Shown: positions 1 through 8,313, numbered from the stretch's first letter. The stretch: 20,514 nucleotides of DNA from Candidatus Heimdallarchaeota archaeon (GCA_023128635.1 JAGMDP010000023.1:1-20514); one strand, 5' to 3'. Notes: generated by a model from the sequence alone, not told the origin. A program made the numbers and translations.

Positions 1-616
1 TATCTTGATAGCTTGTATCCCATAACAATGGGGTCCATGAATCTGGATCTAAAGCTGTAGTGTGTGGGAACACATCTAATGGGTATGTAATAGTTGCTTG
101 TGGCACGTCTTCATAGAGAAGTGCTTGAATATCATGAGCATATTGAATTCTGTCTGCTAAGACAAAACTTTGAGAATAATTACCGATAGCCCAATCCATT
201 TCAGGAACGCTATATTGGTAAAAGTTATCACCATTGGGTGGTTGTGAAGGTGTGTCAAACAAACCTTTCAAATCAATATCTAATCCCCAACCCCAACCGA
301 CGAACATAATGTCGAATCCGCCTTCGGCGTATGATGGAATCGGATAAGGACCTGGGTAACCCCAAGTTCTTGGAGATATTTGTGCCCAACCGGTGTGGTC
401 GAATACGTCTACTCCAATACCTATTTTTGGCAATTGTTCTACCATTAAGGTAGCCCATTGATTTCTTGCCGGATTGGTATTGGGCGCAAGAACACTTATT
501 GTAAAGAATGGTGCCGGGTTAGCTGCTTCTGTTGGTGTAGCCAAAAATGGCATAACACTTAAGCAAAGGATAATTGCTAACGGAAGGACCATCTTCTTAA
601 TATCCTTCTTGATCAA
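1..616 (-). CDS. Secreted ABC-transporter substrate-binding protein, family-5 like, 3' end outside window
   Basis: This is the 5' part of a gene running off the left edge; about 205 codons are visible with no stop. A basic n-region (KKDIKK), a hydrophobic core (VLPLAIILCLSVMPFLA) and a small-residue end (TEAA) form a signal peptide, so the product is exported and probably binds peptides for an ABC importer. The mature part contains a segment like 'LPKIGIGVDVF', then 'FDIMFVGWGWGLD', then 'FYQYSVPEMD', then 'DIQALLYEDVPQATITYP'. From family knowledge, this series belongs to the C-terminal lobe of DppA/OppA proteins (roughly residues 390-510 of DppA), yet here it follows the signal peptide directly. 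I chose the TTG at 614-616 because GGAAGG lies 8 bases upstream and it includes the basic n-region. The ATG at 590-592, with AAGGAT about 10 bases upstream, is the alternative. The peptide-binding role is inferred. Confidence 0.72.
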   Translation of the reverse strand, partial: MIKKDIKKMVLPLAIILCLSVMPFLATPTEAANPAPFFTISVLAPNTNPARNQWATLMVEQLPKIGIGVDVFDHTGWAQISPRTWGYPGPYPIPSYAEGGFDIMFVGWGWGLDIDLKGLFDTPSQPPNGDNFYQYSVPEMDWAIGNYSQSFVLADRIQYAHDIQALLYEDVPQATITYPLDVFPHTTALDPDSWTPLLWDTSYQD

Positions 617-670
617 ATTTTTTACCTTCCACGATATTATAGGTAATGTACTCTCTTTTAAGAATAGTAC

Positions 671-682
671 GTTTTATTTATT
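671..682 (-). promoter_or_regulatory. Possible TATA-like box for the binding-protein gene
   Basis: Read on the minus strand this stretch is A/T-only (AATAAATAAA type) and lies about 55-65 bases upstream of the TTG start. It would place transcription initiation near 645-650. This is only a pattern match in a very AT-rich background. Confidence 0.25.
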
Positions 683-777
683 GAACTCTTGTCTTTAAAA
701 GTTTTATCGAGGCAGGAGTAATTACTTATAATTGGAGTGCTGATTTTTGTCGGTATATTTGACTATTATTCTATTAT

Positions 778-809
778 TTTTTGTGAAATAGTATTTTCTA
801 TCACAAAAA
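778..809. repeat. Inverted repeat TTTTTGTGA / TCACAAAAA
   Basis: The arms 778-786 and 801-809 are perfectly complementary over 9 bp. After a one-base bulge, ATAG/CTAT continues the stem around a short AT loop. The repeat lies just past the stop of the FtsX-type permease gene (minus) and about 160 bases upstream of the binding-protein gene (minus). It could be a transcript-end hairpin, but the minus strand after it is A-rich rather than U-rich, so an operator is equally possible. Confidence 0.5.
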
Positions 810-830
810 CTGCTATCTCAAAGGATGAGG

Positions 831-3692
831 TTAGTTTCTCAAAGCAGTGATTATTTTTTCTCGACCATATTTTATAATTGAAGGTAAGACACCCAACAAA
901 GCCATTACAGTCATAACTACAGGTATAAGAACAATTTCCAAGATTGGAAGATTAATAGTGTATGGTATTATATTATGCGATGTTAGAATTGGGGTAATTA
1001 AATTGAACGAAGCATAAGTAAACGCTAGGCCAAGCAAAAGTCCTCCTATGCTTGCACTTAGAATTATAACAATTATTTCTATTACAAGCAATTTGGATAT
1101 CGTTCTTGTAGATTTTCCCATCGTCTGAGTAATAGCAAATTCTTGTGTTCTTTGATTTAATGTAAAATCTGTGAACATGACTATTAAAACCATGATTATT
1201 AAAACAATTGAAATTAATTGTACATAGAAGAAAACCCTTACGTTCGGAATATATGATTCTATAAAAGATCCAATGAATTGCTCATTGATGAGCTCAGGAT
1301 TGACTTGGGTATTTGATAATAAACCTTTGATTTCATTTGTAATTCTAGTGGAGTTTTCGTCTGGAAAGACACTTGCTAAGAATAATTGACAACTGGATAT
1401 TTCAAGTTCTGTTTTCATGAATTCTTCATTTATGAGAACAATTCCCTCATTTTGCTGCAGCATCTCAATATTCCTTCCATCCAATAACCCCAATCCCGGA
1501 GCGGAATTTAATATTCCAGTGATGATAAAGGATCTATGAAAGATTCCTCCTGGCAAGTTAACTATTGGAATATCATCGCCTATTGTTAGATTAAGTCTTT
1601 CAGCAAGAGGTTGACCGATAATTACCCCTGCATATTCTTCATGCAAATTTTTCAGATTTTCAAATGAGTTATCTTCCGCGAAGCTGCTATCATCCCACTT
1701 TCCTACTCTAGAGTATGTGATGGAATCGACACCCACTACCGTATAATCATCATAAGCAATCGACCCCGTTGTTTTCAGAAGAGCAACTACTTCGTTTATT
1801 CCATCAATTTGCGAGATATTATTTTTGAAGCCAGAATCCACTGGATAAGTAATAACTCTCATATCTGCTCCGTTTTTGTAATCTGCTTCCAGCATTTGAT
1901 TTTGGGTTACTGATGAAGCTGAAATTAGTGAGAAAGCGACAAATGTGGAAACTAAAATAACTGCAAAAGTCATTGAACTCAATTTCTTATCTTTTCGTTT
2001 GAAGTTATTGATTAAGAAGAAAGCTTCATTAAAGACAATTCTTCGATACAACCCTTTCAATGAAACCTGGAATTTATCTGTTAATAGATAACTTAGAAAC
2101 TGTCCTACAAAAATCAATAGAAAACAAAACAGGAGAAAAGTATAACCTGCAGAAGTAGTACTTGCTAACGAGAAATTCTGTGATTCTTGTATATTTTTTA
2201 TCGTATCGATTAAGACGAATATTAAGGCAATGATAACAATTGATACGACTCCAATATTCACTCCAAGAAAGATATTTTTTTCCATTTTTCTTCGTGCACT
2301 TAACTCATGTTCAGAACTCTTATGTCTGAGAGAAATCTCCCACCATATTTTCAAAGAAGCATATCCTACAAGAATAAGGACTAAAGTGAAAGAAATTCCA
2401 ATAGCAAATCCCCATGAAAAACTTGGTTCCTGCATGAAGGCTCTAAATGTTGCTCCATTAAACCCACTTGCAGAAAAAGAAGGTATTAATGCGGAAATAA
2501 TAAAGGATAACGCAATTCCTAGTATAATTCCGAAAATTGCTACAATCAGGAATTCAATTATAAATAATAGCAGAATTTGAAATGTATCCGCTCCCCGATC
2601 TCTTAGTAAAGCAACTTCTTCTTGGCGATATTCTATTATAATATTTATTGTGAAAATTGTCATCACAATACCTACTAATATGACAGGTATCATTAAGACA
2701 ACTGAAATTGAAGCTCGAGAATAAGCATTTGTTAAAGAAATCATAGTTGATTCAATAATGTAAATGTAAGTTGTGGGATAATCTCTTTTAATTGTCTCTG
2801 AGAATAATTGCATTTTATTTACTACTTCATCCAAACCATCTTTTGTAATTTCTTCTTTATCGAATTTAACAAATAGAACATATGGAACTTGATTGGATTT
2901 CATATCAACCTCATCACTTCCCAAAGAGCTTTTTGGGAAAATTATAGAATCTGAAAGTACTTCGCTTGAGAGAGCTGATTGAACTATAGAAAATCCTTCA
3001 TTTACAGTAAAGATTCCTTTGACAGTATAATCCTCATAATAGGTTGTTTGAAATGAAGAGAGATATATTTCACCATAAGCTGGATTCGGGATATACTTAC
3101 CTATGGATAAATTTAGGACATCTCCTATCTGGATCTCCCGACTATAAATTGAACTTAATTCTTGAGCTTGTTGTAAACTTAGTAAAATACCGTTATCTTC
3201 AACGGTGTAGTTCCCCTCTACATTAAATACAAAGGAAATCCGGTCCAGTGTTTCTTGTCCGGTAACAAAAGCATTTGTGAGTGAAACAGGATTATTTGGA
3301 TCAGTTTGGCTATTTTCAGGCAGGACTACATAAGTCGTAAAATTCTTGTTTTCTGTATTGAATAATGCTGCCGTTGAATATCCCGTACTATAGAAATCTA
3401 CTAGTGCATTATCATCTAAATCCTCGATAATTTCATCAACATCCTCGGGCTGAGAGGCAGAGAAAATGTAAGCTTGGAAATCTTGTGAACCTAGGAAATC
3501 ATTAATAGCTAAATCTTCTGAAGTATTTGACCAAAGATTCACAGATAAAAGCATGGAGATAGAAATAGTAAAACCAAAAATGATAATTACCATATGCCGT
3601 TTGTGACTAAGAATATTCTTGAAAGCTAATGAAAACAAAAAGCTGAATTTGACATTGTTTTTATTACTCATATATAAACACCAAATTTTCAT
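831..3692 (-). CDS. FtsX-type ABC transporter permease, two FtsX modules, 10 TM
   Basis: This is a 953-residue membrane protein of the MacB/LolC/FtsX permease class. Predicted membrane segments fall at about residues 34-54, 328-352, 374-402, 427-447, 477-495, 515-538, 575-593, 820-842, 867-895 and 918-940. A large extracytoplasmic domain follows TM1 (about 55-325) and another follows TM7 (about 595-818), giving two FtsX modules joined by two central helices. Such permeases usually act with a LolD/MacB-type ATPase as a mechanotransmission or lipid/lipoprotein/peptide-extruding complex; the substrate here is unknown. The ATPase gene lies immediately upstream on the same strand, separated by 23 bases or by 44, depending on the start. 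The start may be ATG 3692 (GGAAATGA just upstream) or ATG 3671 (TTGGTG 8 bases upstream); I keep the longer form. Confidence 0.88.
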   Translation of the reverse strand: MKIWCLYMSNKNNVKFSFLFSLAFKNILSHKRHMVIIIFGFTISISMLLSVNLWSNTSEDLAINDFLGSQDFQAYIFSASQPEDVDEIIEDLDDNALVDFYSTGYSTAALFNTENKNFTTYVVLPENSQTDPNNPVSLTNAFVTGQETLDRISFVFNVEGNYTVEDNGILLSLQQAQELSSIYSREIQIGDVLNLSIGKYIPNPAYGEIYLSSFQTTYYEDYTVKGIFTVNEGFSIVQSALSSEVLSDSIIFPKSSLGSDEVDMKSNQVPYVLFVKFDKEEITKDGLDEVVNKMQLFSETIKRDYPTTYIYIIESTMISLTNAYSRASISVVLMIPVILVGIVMTIFTINIIIEYRQEEVALLRDRGADTFQILLLFIIEFLIVAIFGIILGIALSFIISALIPSFSASGFNGATFRAFMQEPSFSWGFAIGISFTLVLILVGYASLKIWWEISLRHKSSEHELSARRKMEKNIFLGVNIGVVSIVIIALIFVLIDTIKNIQESQNFSLASTTSAGYTFLLFCFLLIFVGQFLSYLLTDKFQVSLKGLYRRIVFNEAFFLINNFKRKDKKLSSMTFAVILVSTFVAFSLISASSVTQNQMLEADYKNGADMRVITYPVDSGFKNNISQIDGINEVVALLKTTGSIAYDDYTVVGVDSITYSRVGKWDDSSFAEDNSFENLKNLHEEYAGVIIGQPLAERLNLTIGDDIPIVNLPGGIFHRSFIITGILNSAPGLGLLDGRNIEMLQQNEGIVLINEEFMKTELEISSCQLFLASVFPDENSTRITNEIKGLLSNTQVNPELINEQFIGSFIESYIPNVRVFFYVQLISIVLIIMVLIVMFTDFTLNQRTQEFAITQTMGKSTRTISKLLVIEIIVIILSASIGGLLLGLAFTYASFNLITPILTSHNIIPYTINLPILEIVLIPVVMTVMALLGVLPSIIKYGREKIITALRN

Positions 3693-3715
3693 TCATTTCC
3701 AAATGTTCAAGATGT

Positions 3716-4543
3716 TTAGCTTTTTTTGCTAGGTTTCTTCGATTTCTTAGTAGAAGCTTTTTTCTTTGTTTTTGGTTTTGCTTTAGGTTTCTTCTCGACG
3801 ATTTCAGGGTCCCGGTAAATCGCCTTTGCAGCTCTAAAATCAAATGATTCCTTATCAACTATTTTTTCTTCAACAAGTTTACCATTACGAATGATTAGTA
3901 CTCTATCTGCTCTTGCAGCTACTTCAGGATCATGAGTTGTCATAATAACTGAGATATTTTCATTCTCTATGAGTTCCTCAAGAAGATCCATTATTCCATC
4001 ACCAAGAGTAGTGTCTAAAGCACGGGTCGGTTCGTCACAAATCAAGATTTTTGGGTTATTCGCTATTGCTCTAGCAATTACTACTCTTTGTTTTTGGCCA
4101 TTTGATAATTGATGTGGATACTTGTTCGCCATTGGGCGCATTTCAACTCGTTCAAGTAACCGATACGCTTTTGTTAATGCTAGTTCTTCAGATTTTCCGG
4201 CAATAATTAGCGATGCCATAACGTTTTCAATCGCTGTCATACTTGGAATGAGATAGAATTCCTGAAAAATCATCCCTACTTTGTCTCTTCTAAACAAACG
4301 AAAATCATCTTTAGACATATCTGAAACATTATTTCCGTCGATTTCTATTTGACCCTCAGTCATGGTATCTATTCCAAAAAGAAGATTCAACAAAGTAGTT
4401 TTCCCACTTCCAGAGATTCCGACTATGGCTAGGAGTTCTTTTTCTTTCAAATCAAAAGAGACCCCCTTTAAAACTTCCAAAGGACCTGAACGGAGCTCAT
4501 ACTGCTTAAAAACATCTTTACACTCCAATACAGCATTTGACAT
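3716..4543 (-). CDS. LolD/MacB-type ABC transporter ATP-binding protein with Lys-rich tail
   Basis: The 275-residue product is a complete nucleotide-binding domain. Walker A is GISGSGKT (42-49), the Q-loop Gln is at 94, the signature is LSNGQ (146-150; the usual second Gly is Asn), Walker B is ILICDE (166-171) and the H-loop His is 204. The order and length fit the LolD/MacB/FtsE group that pairs with FtsX-type permeases, and the next gene on the strand is such a permease, so the two probably form one exporter or mechanotransmission complex. Residues 251-275 form an extension with 14 Lys in 25 residues, separated by Pro, Ala, Ser and Thr. This lies outside the ATPase core and may hold the protein near acidic lipids or nucleic acid (inference). 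AAGGTT lies a few bases upstream of ATG 4543. Confidence 0.9.
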   Translation of the reverse strand: MSNAVLECKDVFKQYELRSGPLEVLKGVSFDLKEKELLAIVGISGSGKTTLLNLLFGIDTMTEGQIEIDGNNVSDMSKDDFRLFRRDKVGMIFQEFYLIPSMTAIENVMASLIIAGKSEELALTKAYRLLERVEMRPMANKYPHQLSNGQKQRVVIARAIANNPKILICDEPTRALDTTLGDGIMDLLEELIENENISVIMTTHDPEVAARADRVLIIRNGKLVEEKIVDKESFDFRAAKAIYRDPEIVEKKPKAKPKTKKKASTKKSKKPSKKS

Positions 4544-4901
4544 GATTTAACCTTCTTCAAGGATTTTTTTTAACGATACGCCTTTTACATTTTATTTTTC
4601 TCTAATCTCAACAATATTATAAAAAACTACATTAAAAAAGTGTAGGTTCTTCTGGGAAAAATGAGAAATGTTTCTTATTCAACTATTAATGAGTAATTAC
4701 CTTCCCTTTTTAATGTTTTTTTCTACTTTTCAGAATCTAGGAAGCATTTTATTATGATTATTTTTATTTAATTACTAATAGTAACTTGGATATTTCGAAT
4801 TGTAAATATCAAAGGAAATATTCATAAAGAACTAAAATCAATCGATAAAGCGAGTATTGAAGTTTATCTCAATATGCAATAATTAAGAGCGTGATAAAGA
4901 A
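4544..4901. promoter_or_regulatory. Divergent intergenic region between exporter ATPase and oppF-like gene
   Basis: These 358 bases carry no credible coding sequence and must hold both divergent promoters. Visible elements are an A/T box TTATAAAAAA around 4616-4625, a weak stem CTACA (4627-4631) / TGTAG (4641-4645), a second A/T-rich stretch around 4757-4775, and the GTGAT ribosome-binding site at 4891-4895, six bases before ATG 4902. No tRNA-like cloverleaf or repeat array was seen. I cannot assign a single transcription start. Confidence 0.4.
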
Positions 4902-5906
4902 ATGGCTTCAAAGTCACCGCAAGCTGAAGTGCTTCTAGAACTAAGAGATGTAAGAAAATGGTTTCCTGTAAAGGAACAAAGTTTTATTGGAAGTAGGCAA
5001 GTGGCAAACGTCAAAGCAGTTGATGGTGTCAATTTAATTGTTTACGAAGGTGAAACCCTTGGTTTAGTTGGCGAAAGCGGTTGTGGTAAAACAACTACTG
5101 GTAAAGTTATTGTTAAATTAGAAGTACCTACAACAGGTCAAGTATTATATCGAAATCAAGATATCTATGCTTTCCATACAAAAGAAGATGAAATGCATTT
5201 CAAAAGAAATGTCCAGATGATATTTCAGGATCCATACAGCTCATTAAATCCGCGAATGTTAATCATGGATATCGTAGGTGAAGGACTACAAATACATGAA
5301 TCTAAAATGCCAAAAGCACAAAGAGAAAAACAAGTCTTCGACTTATTGGACTCAGTTGGTTTGGAAGATTATCACGCGATGAGATATCCTCACGAATTCT
5401 CTGGAGGGCAAAGACAAAGAATAGGAATTGCTCGAGCATTAGCAGTCAATCCAGAACTAGTGGTTGCAGATGAACCAGTTTCTGCTCTTGATGTGTCTGT
5501 TCAAGCACAAATCCTTAATCTGATGCAAGACCTTCAAAAAGATTACAATTTGACATATATTTTTGTTGCACACGATCTCTCTGTAATAAAACATGTAAGT
5601 GACAGAGTTGCAGTTATGTATCTTGGAACAATAGTTGAATTCGGATCAAATAGGCAAGTTTTTACACGAACTGCTCATCCTTATTCTGTTTCATTGATGT
5701 CTGCAATTCCTCGTCCAGATCCGAGACGTAAAATGAAGCGAATAGTACTTCCAGGAGAACCTCCTTCTCCGATTAATGTTCCCTCAGGTTGTAGATTCCA
5801 TCCTCGATGTTACAAATCTGATGGAAAGAAATGCATTAAAGAAGATCCACCAGTCATTGAAATCGAACATGAACATTTCGTTAAATGTCATTATCCAGAA
5901 GTGTAG
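4902..5906 (+). CDS. Oligopeptide/dipeptide ABC transporter ATP-binding protein, OppF/DppF type
   Basis: This 334-residue ATPase would power a family-5 peptide importer at the inner face of the membrane. Walker A is GESGCGKT (57-64), the Q-loop Gln is 109 in MIFQDP, the signature is FSGGQ (166-170), Walker B is LVVADE (186-191) and the H-loop His is 224. After the core comes the oligo_HPY-type C-terminal region with C297, C303, C311 and C329. In characterised OppD/DppD-class proteins, cysteines in this region bind a [4Fe-4S] cluster. The length matches OppF/DppF. Its partner ATPase follows downstream on the same strand (6114), while the permeases lie opposite at 7319-9432. A GTGAT ribosome-binding site supports the ATG. 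The importer class is secure; the exact substrate is not known. Confidence 0.92.
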   Translation: MASKSPQAEVLLELRDVRKWFPVKEQSFIGSRQVANVKAVDGVNLIVYEGETLGLVGESGCGKTTTGKVIVKLEVPTTGQVLYRNQDIYAFHTKEDEMHFKRNVQMIFQDPYSSLNPRMLIMDIVGEGLQIHESKMPKAQREKQVFDLLDSVGLEDYHAMRYPHEFSGGQRQRIGIARALAVNPELVVADEPVSALDVSVQAQILNLMQDLQKDYNLTYIFVAHDLSVIKHVSDRVAVMYLGTIVEFGSNRQVFTRTAHPYSVSLMSAIPRPDPRRKMKRIVLPGEPPSPINVPSGCRFHPRCYKSDGKKCIKEDPPVIEIEHEHFVKCHYPEV

Positions 5907-5943
5907 GGATTTTTTATCCTACCTTTCTTTATATTTTATTTCT
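5903..5943 (+). terminator. Hairpin plus U-rich tract ending the oppF-like transcript
   Basis: GTAGGGAT (5903-5910, overlapping the TAG stop) pairs with ATCCTAC (5916-5922), leaving one bulged G and a T5 loop. A U-rich run follows to about 5943. This suggests partial or full termination before the oppD-like gene. Confidence 0.5.
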
Positions 5944-6064
5944 CATAAATTAGCGCTCTGTTTTTGAGCGTAAAATCTTCAAGTACTAGATCGAATCCCT
6001 TATTTTGATGTAATTTATCAATAAATTCAAAAATAAAAGTGAATATTGAATCTACAGAAAAGAC

Positions 6065-6074
6065 TTAATAAAAA
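6065..6074 (+). promoter_or_regulatory. Possible TATA-like box of the oppD-like gene
   Basis: TTAATAAAAA lies about 40-50 bases before ATG 6114, with a purine-rich stretch just upstream. With a start about 25 bases downstream, the leader would be about 20 bases and would include the GGTGA site. Together with the hairpin after the oppF-like gene it suggests a separate promoter. Confidence 0.3.
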
Positions 6075-6103
6075 GAAATTATATTTGCTATCAGAACAAA
6101 ATC

Positions 6104-6108
6104 GGTGA
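6104..6108 (+). promoter_or_regulatory. GGTGA ribosome-binding site that decides the oppD start
   Basis: GGTGA lies five bases before ATG 6114. The in-frame GTG at 6105 lies inside this site, so it is a poor start codon, and ATG 6114 is preferred. Confidence 0.7.
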
Positions 6109-6113
6109 ATTCT

Positions 6114-7145
6114 ATGGAACCATTACTGGAAGTAAAAGGTCTGGTCACGAATTTCTTCACAGAATCAGGTATAGTTGAAGCCTTAGCTGGGATTGACTTA
6201 ACGGTTTTTCCAAAGGAATCTGTTGGAGTTGTAGGTGAATCAGGTTGTGGTAAAACCCAAACCGCTTATTCTATTCTCAGAATTCTAGCTTCAAATGGAA
6301 AAATTATGAGTGGACAAGTCTTATACAAAGGACAAGATCTTATTCAATTATCAGAATCAGAAATGAGAAGAGTTCGTGGAAAAGAAATCGCTATGATTTT
6401 TCAAGATCCAATGACTTCTTTGAATCCTGTACTAAAAATCTCTGATCAGATGATAGAAGTAATTGCAATGCACAGGGACATTTCTGAAATTGAAGCAAGA
6501 GAATTAGCTATTGAATCTTTAGCATCAGTAGGTCTTTCAGACGCAGCTGATCGTATTGATGAATATCCTCACAAATTCAGTGGTGGTATGAGACAAAGAA
6601 TATTGATTGCTAGAGCATTAGCCCTTAGACCTTCTTTATTAATTGCAGACGAACCAACCACTGCCTTAGATGTAACTATTCAAGCACAAGTATTAGAGAT
6701 AATTAAAGATATGAAGGAACAATATAATCTCGCATTAATGCTAATCACTCACAATCTTGGAGTTGTTGCTGAACTAACAGATAGAGTACACATCTTTTAT
6801 GGAGGTCGTGTTGCTGAAGTTGCTTCAACTTATAATATCTTTACAATGCCAATGCATCCTTATACTATTGCTTTACTCGAAAGTATTCCCTCTTTAGATG
6901 TGGAAAAGGGCAGACTAGCTACAATCCCAGGAAGTGTTCCGCAACTCATAAATCCACCAAAAGGTTGTAGATTCCATCCTCGATGCAAATACGCTAAGGA
7001 GAAGTGTTCAATAGACATACCTGTTTTGGAAGAAAAAGAAACTGGTAGATTTGTTGCTTGTCATTTCTGGAAAGATGTTGAAGTTAGTGAGTTGGCTGAA
7101 CAAGTTATGGGTTCACAAAAAGATAAGATCAAAGGGAAAACTTAG
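6114..7145 (+). CDS. Oligopeptide/dipeptide ABC transporter ATP-binding protein, OppD/DppD type
   Basis: With the ATG start the product has 343 residues and is the second ATPase of the peptide importer. Walker A is GESGCGKT (41-48), the Q-loop Gln is 97, the signature is FSGGM (155-159, as is common in OppD/DppD), Walker B is LLIADE (175-180) and the H-loop His is 213. The residue after that His is Asn where Asp is usual. The C-terminal oligo_HPY-type region has C285, C291, C298 and C316, the pattern that binds [4Fe-4S] in characterised homologues, followed by a short charged tail. It lies 207 bases after the oppF-like gene with a hairpin between them, so the two may be separately transcribed. 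It presumably dimerises with that ATPase on the convergently encoded permeases. Confidence 0.92.
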   Translation: MEPLLEVKGLVTNFFTESGIVEALAGIDLTVFPKESVGVVGESGCGKTQTAYSILRILASNGKIMSGQVLYKGQDLIQLSESEMRRVRGKEIAMIFQDPMTSLNPVLKISDQMIEVIAMHRDISEIEARELAIESLASVGLSDAADRIDEYPHKFSGGMRQRILIARALALRPSLLIADEPTTALDVTIQAQVLEIIKDMKEQYNLALMLITHNLGVVAELTDRVHIFYGGRVAEVASTYNIFTMPMHPYTIALLESIPSLDVEKGRLATIPGSVPQLINPPKGCRFHPRCKYAKEKCSIDIPVLEEKETGRFVACHFWKDVEVSELAEQVMGSQKDKIKGKT

Positions 7146-7159
7146 TATTTAATTTGTTG

Positions 7160-7211
7160 ATGATTTGTTAAGGTTTCAAGAACTTTGCAAATCATTTATA
7201 GATTTTTTTTT
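7160..7211 (+). terminator. Hairpin and T9 run after the oppD-like gene
   Basis: ATGATTTG (7160-7167) pairs perfectly with CAAATCAT (7188-7195), and nine T follow at 7203-7211. The position, 15 bases past the stop, fits a transcript end. Confidence 0.55.
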
Positions 7212-7256
7212 GTTATATACTCAAAATTCTTTTGTAATTCATTTTGAAAGATTGAA

Positions 7257-7296
7257 AAGAAAATAAAAGAAATTGAATTGGTATCAAACCAATTCA
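7257..7296 (-). terminator. Hairpin and U-rich tract after the oppC-like gene
   Basis: TGAATTGGT (7274-7282) pairs with ACCAATTCA (7288-7296) around a five-base loop. Read on the minus strand, the hairpin is followed by a U-rich run (to about 7257). It lies just past the stop of the oppC-like gene and faces the terminator of the convergent oppD-like gene. Confidence 0.55.
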
Positions 7297-7318
7297 TTCC
7301 TAAATGTAAACATTCAGT

Positions 7319-8296
7319 CTATTCTCTGAGTCTTGGATCCATAGCATCTCGTAAAGCATCGCCAACAATATTAAACGCCAGTACCAGGAAGAATATACCA
7401 AAGCCTGCAACGAATACTTGTTCGGGATTATTCCGCAGATTTAATACTCCATCATTGACAATTCTTCCCCAAGACACTGTTGAGGGATCACCAAAGCCAA
7501 GGAAGGTTAGACCAGCTTCTGCAAGAATATTTCCACCAATGCCTAAAGTTGTAATTACAATAATTGGTGCGAGAATATTTGGTAATATGTGCTTAGTAAT
7601 TATACGCCAATCACTTGCTCCAAGACAAACTGCTGCTTGAACATATTCTAGAGTCATTACTCGTCTTACTTCTGCTGAAACCAAACGAGCTAACCCAGCC
7701 CAACCGAAAAGACCGAGTACTGAGATCATAATTGTTGAGTGGTTTATATTCTGAAGGAATTCTATTCTCCCCGATCTAAGGAAGGATACTGCAACTATAG
7801 CTATGAGTAAGAAAGGTACCGCTAAGAACATATCAGTAAGACGCATGATAATTTCTTCTGTCAGTCCACGATAATAACCCGCAAGGGCGCCAAGTAAAAC
7901 ACCTATCAAAGTTGATACAAGTGATGCAACAATTCCAACAATTAAACTAATTTTGGTACCCCATACGACTCTTGCAAGTAAATCTCTACCAAGCGTATCA
8001 GTACCAATAGGGTATTTTAGACTTGGGCGTTCATCCGCACCTCCTCCTCCATATTTATCAAATAATGGATCAAGGGAGGTTGGATAATCGGGAGACATTA
8101 CAGGAGCAAGCACAGCGATTATTGTTACAACTAGTATAACAAAGAATCCATATGTTGCTAATTTGTTTTTCTGAAATCTTCTCCAAACAAGGGTCCAATG
8201 TGAGGGTGATTTTTCAACTGGAGCTTCATCGCCGATTCGTATTAAATCAGCTGCTGTTTTCTTCTTTTCAGTATCTTTATCAATTGCTGTAGCCAT
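7319..8296 (-). CDS. Oligopeptide/dipeptide ABC transporter permease, OppC/DppC type
   Basis: The 325-residue membrane protein has an OppC_N-type entry (TM about 47-67) and a following extracytoplasmic loop containing GTDTLGRD at 98-105, a common OppC/DppC motif. Further membrane segments fall at about 117-140, 154-173, 186-206, 240-262 and 293-314. The cytoplasmic coupling (EAA-type) loop is EYVQAAVCLGAS at 217-228, which contacts the ATPases. It would form the translocation channel with the oppB-like protein. The GGAGG site 8 bases before ATG 8296 is a near-perfect ribosome-binding site, and only 17 bases separate it from the upstream oppB-like gene, so the two form an operon. The long hydrophilic N-terminus of about 45 residues is slightly unusual but of unknown meaning. 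Confidence 0.93.
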   Translation of the reverse strand: MATAIDKDTEKKKTAADLIRIGDEAPVEKSPSHWTLVWRRFQKNKLATYGFFVILVVTIIAVLAPVMSPDYPTSLDPLFDKYGGGGADERPSLKYPIGTDTLGRDLLARVVWGTKISLIVGIVASLVSTLIGVLLGALAGYYRGLTEEIIMRLTDMFLAVPFLLIAIVAVSFLRSGRIEFLQNINHSTIMISVLGLFGWAGLARLVSAEVRRVMTLEYVQAAVCLGASDWRIITKHILPNILAPIIVITTLGIGGNILAEAGLTFLGFGDPSTVSWGRIVNDGVLNLRNNPEQVFVAGFGIFFLVLAFNIVGDALRDAMDPRLRE

Positions 8297-8313
8297 ATTT
8301 TTTCCTCCATTTG

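Noticed and set aside
778..809. CRP-like site (TGTGA...TCACA)
   Set aside because: The spacer between the half-sites is 14 bases, not the 6 of a CRP box, and no CRP-type regulator is expected on this evidence.
2230..2580. 116-codon plus-strand frame inside the FtsX-type permease gene
   Set aside because: Antisense to a strongly supported membrane protein; no ribosome-binding site and no recognisable motif.
4544..4901. tRNA or small RNA gene in the largest gene-free gap
   Set aside because: No cloverleaf arms, no T-loop-like sequence and only a weak five-base stem were found.
7278..7640. 120-codon plus-strand frame
   Set aside because: Overlaps the oppC-like gene on the opposite strand, and its start lies within the terminator hairpin region.
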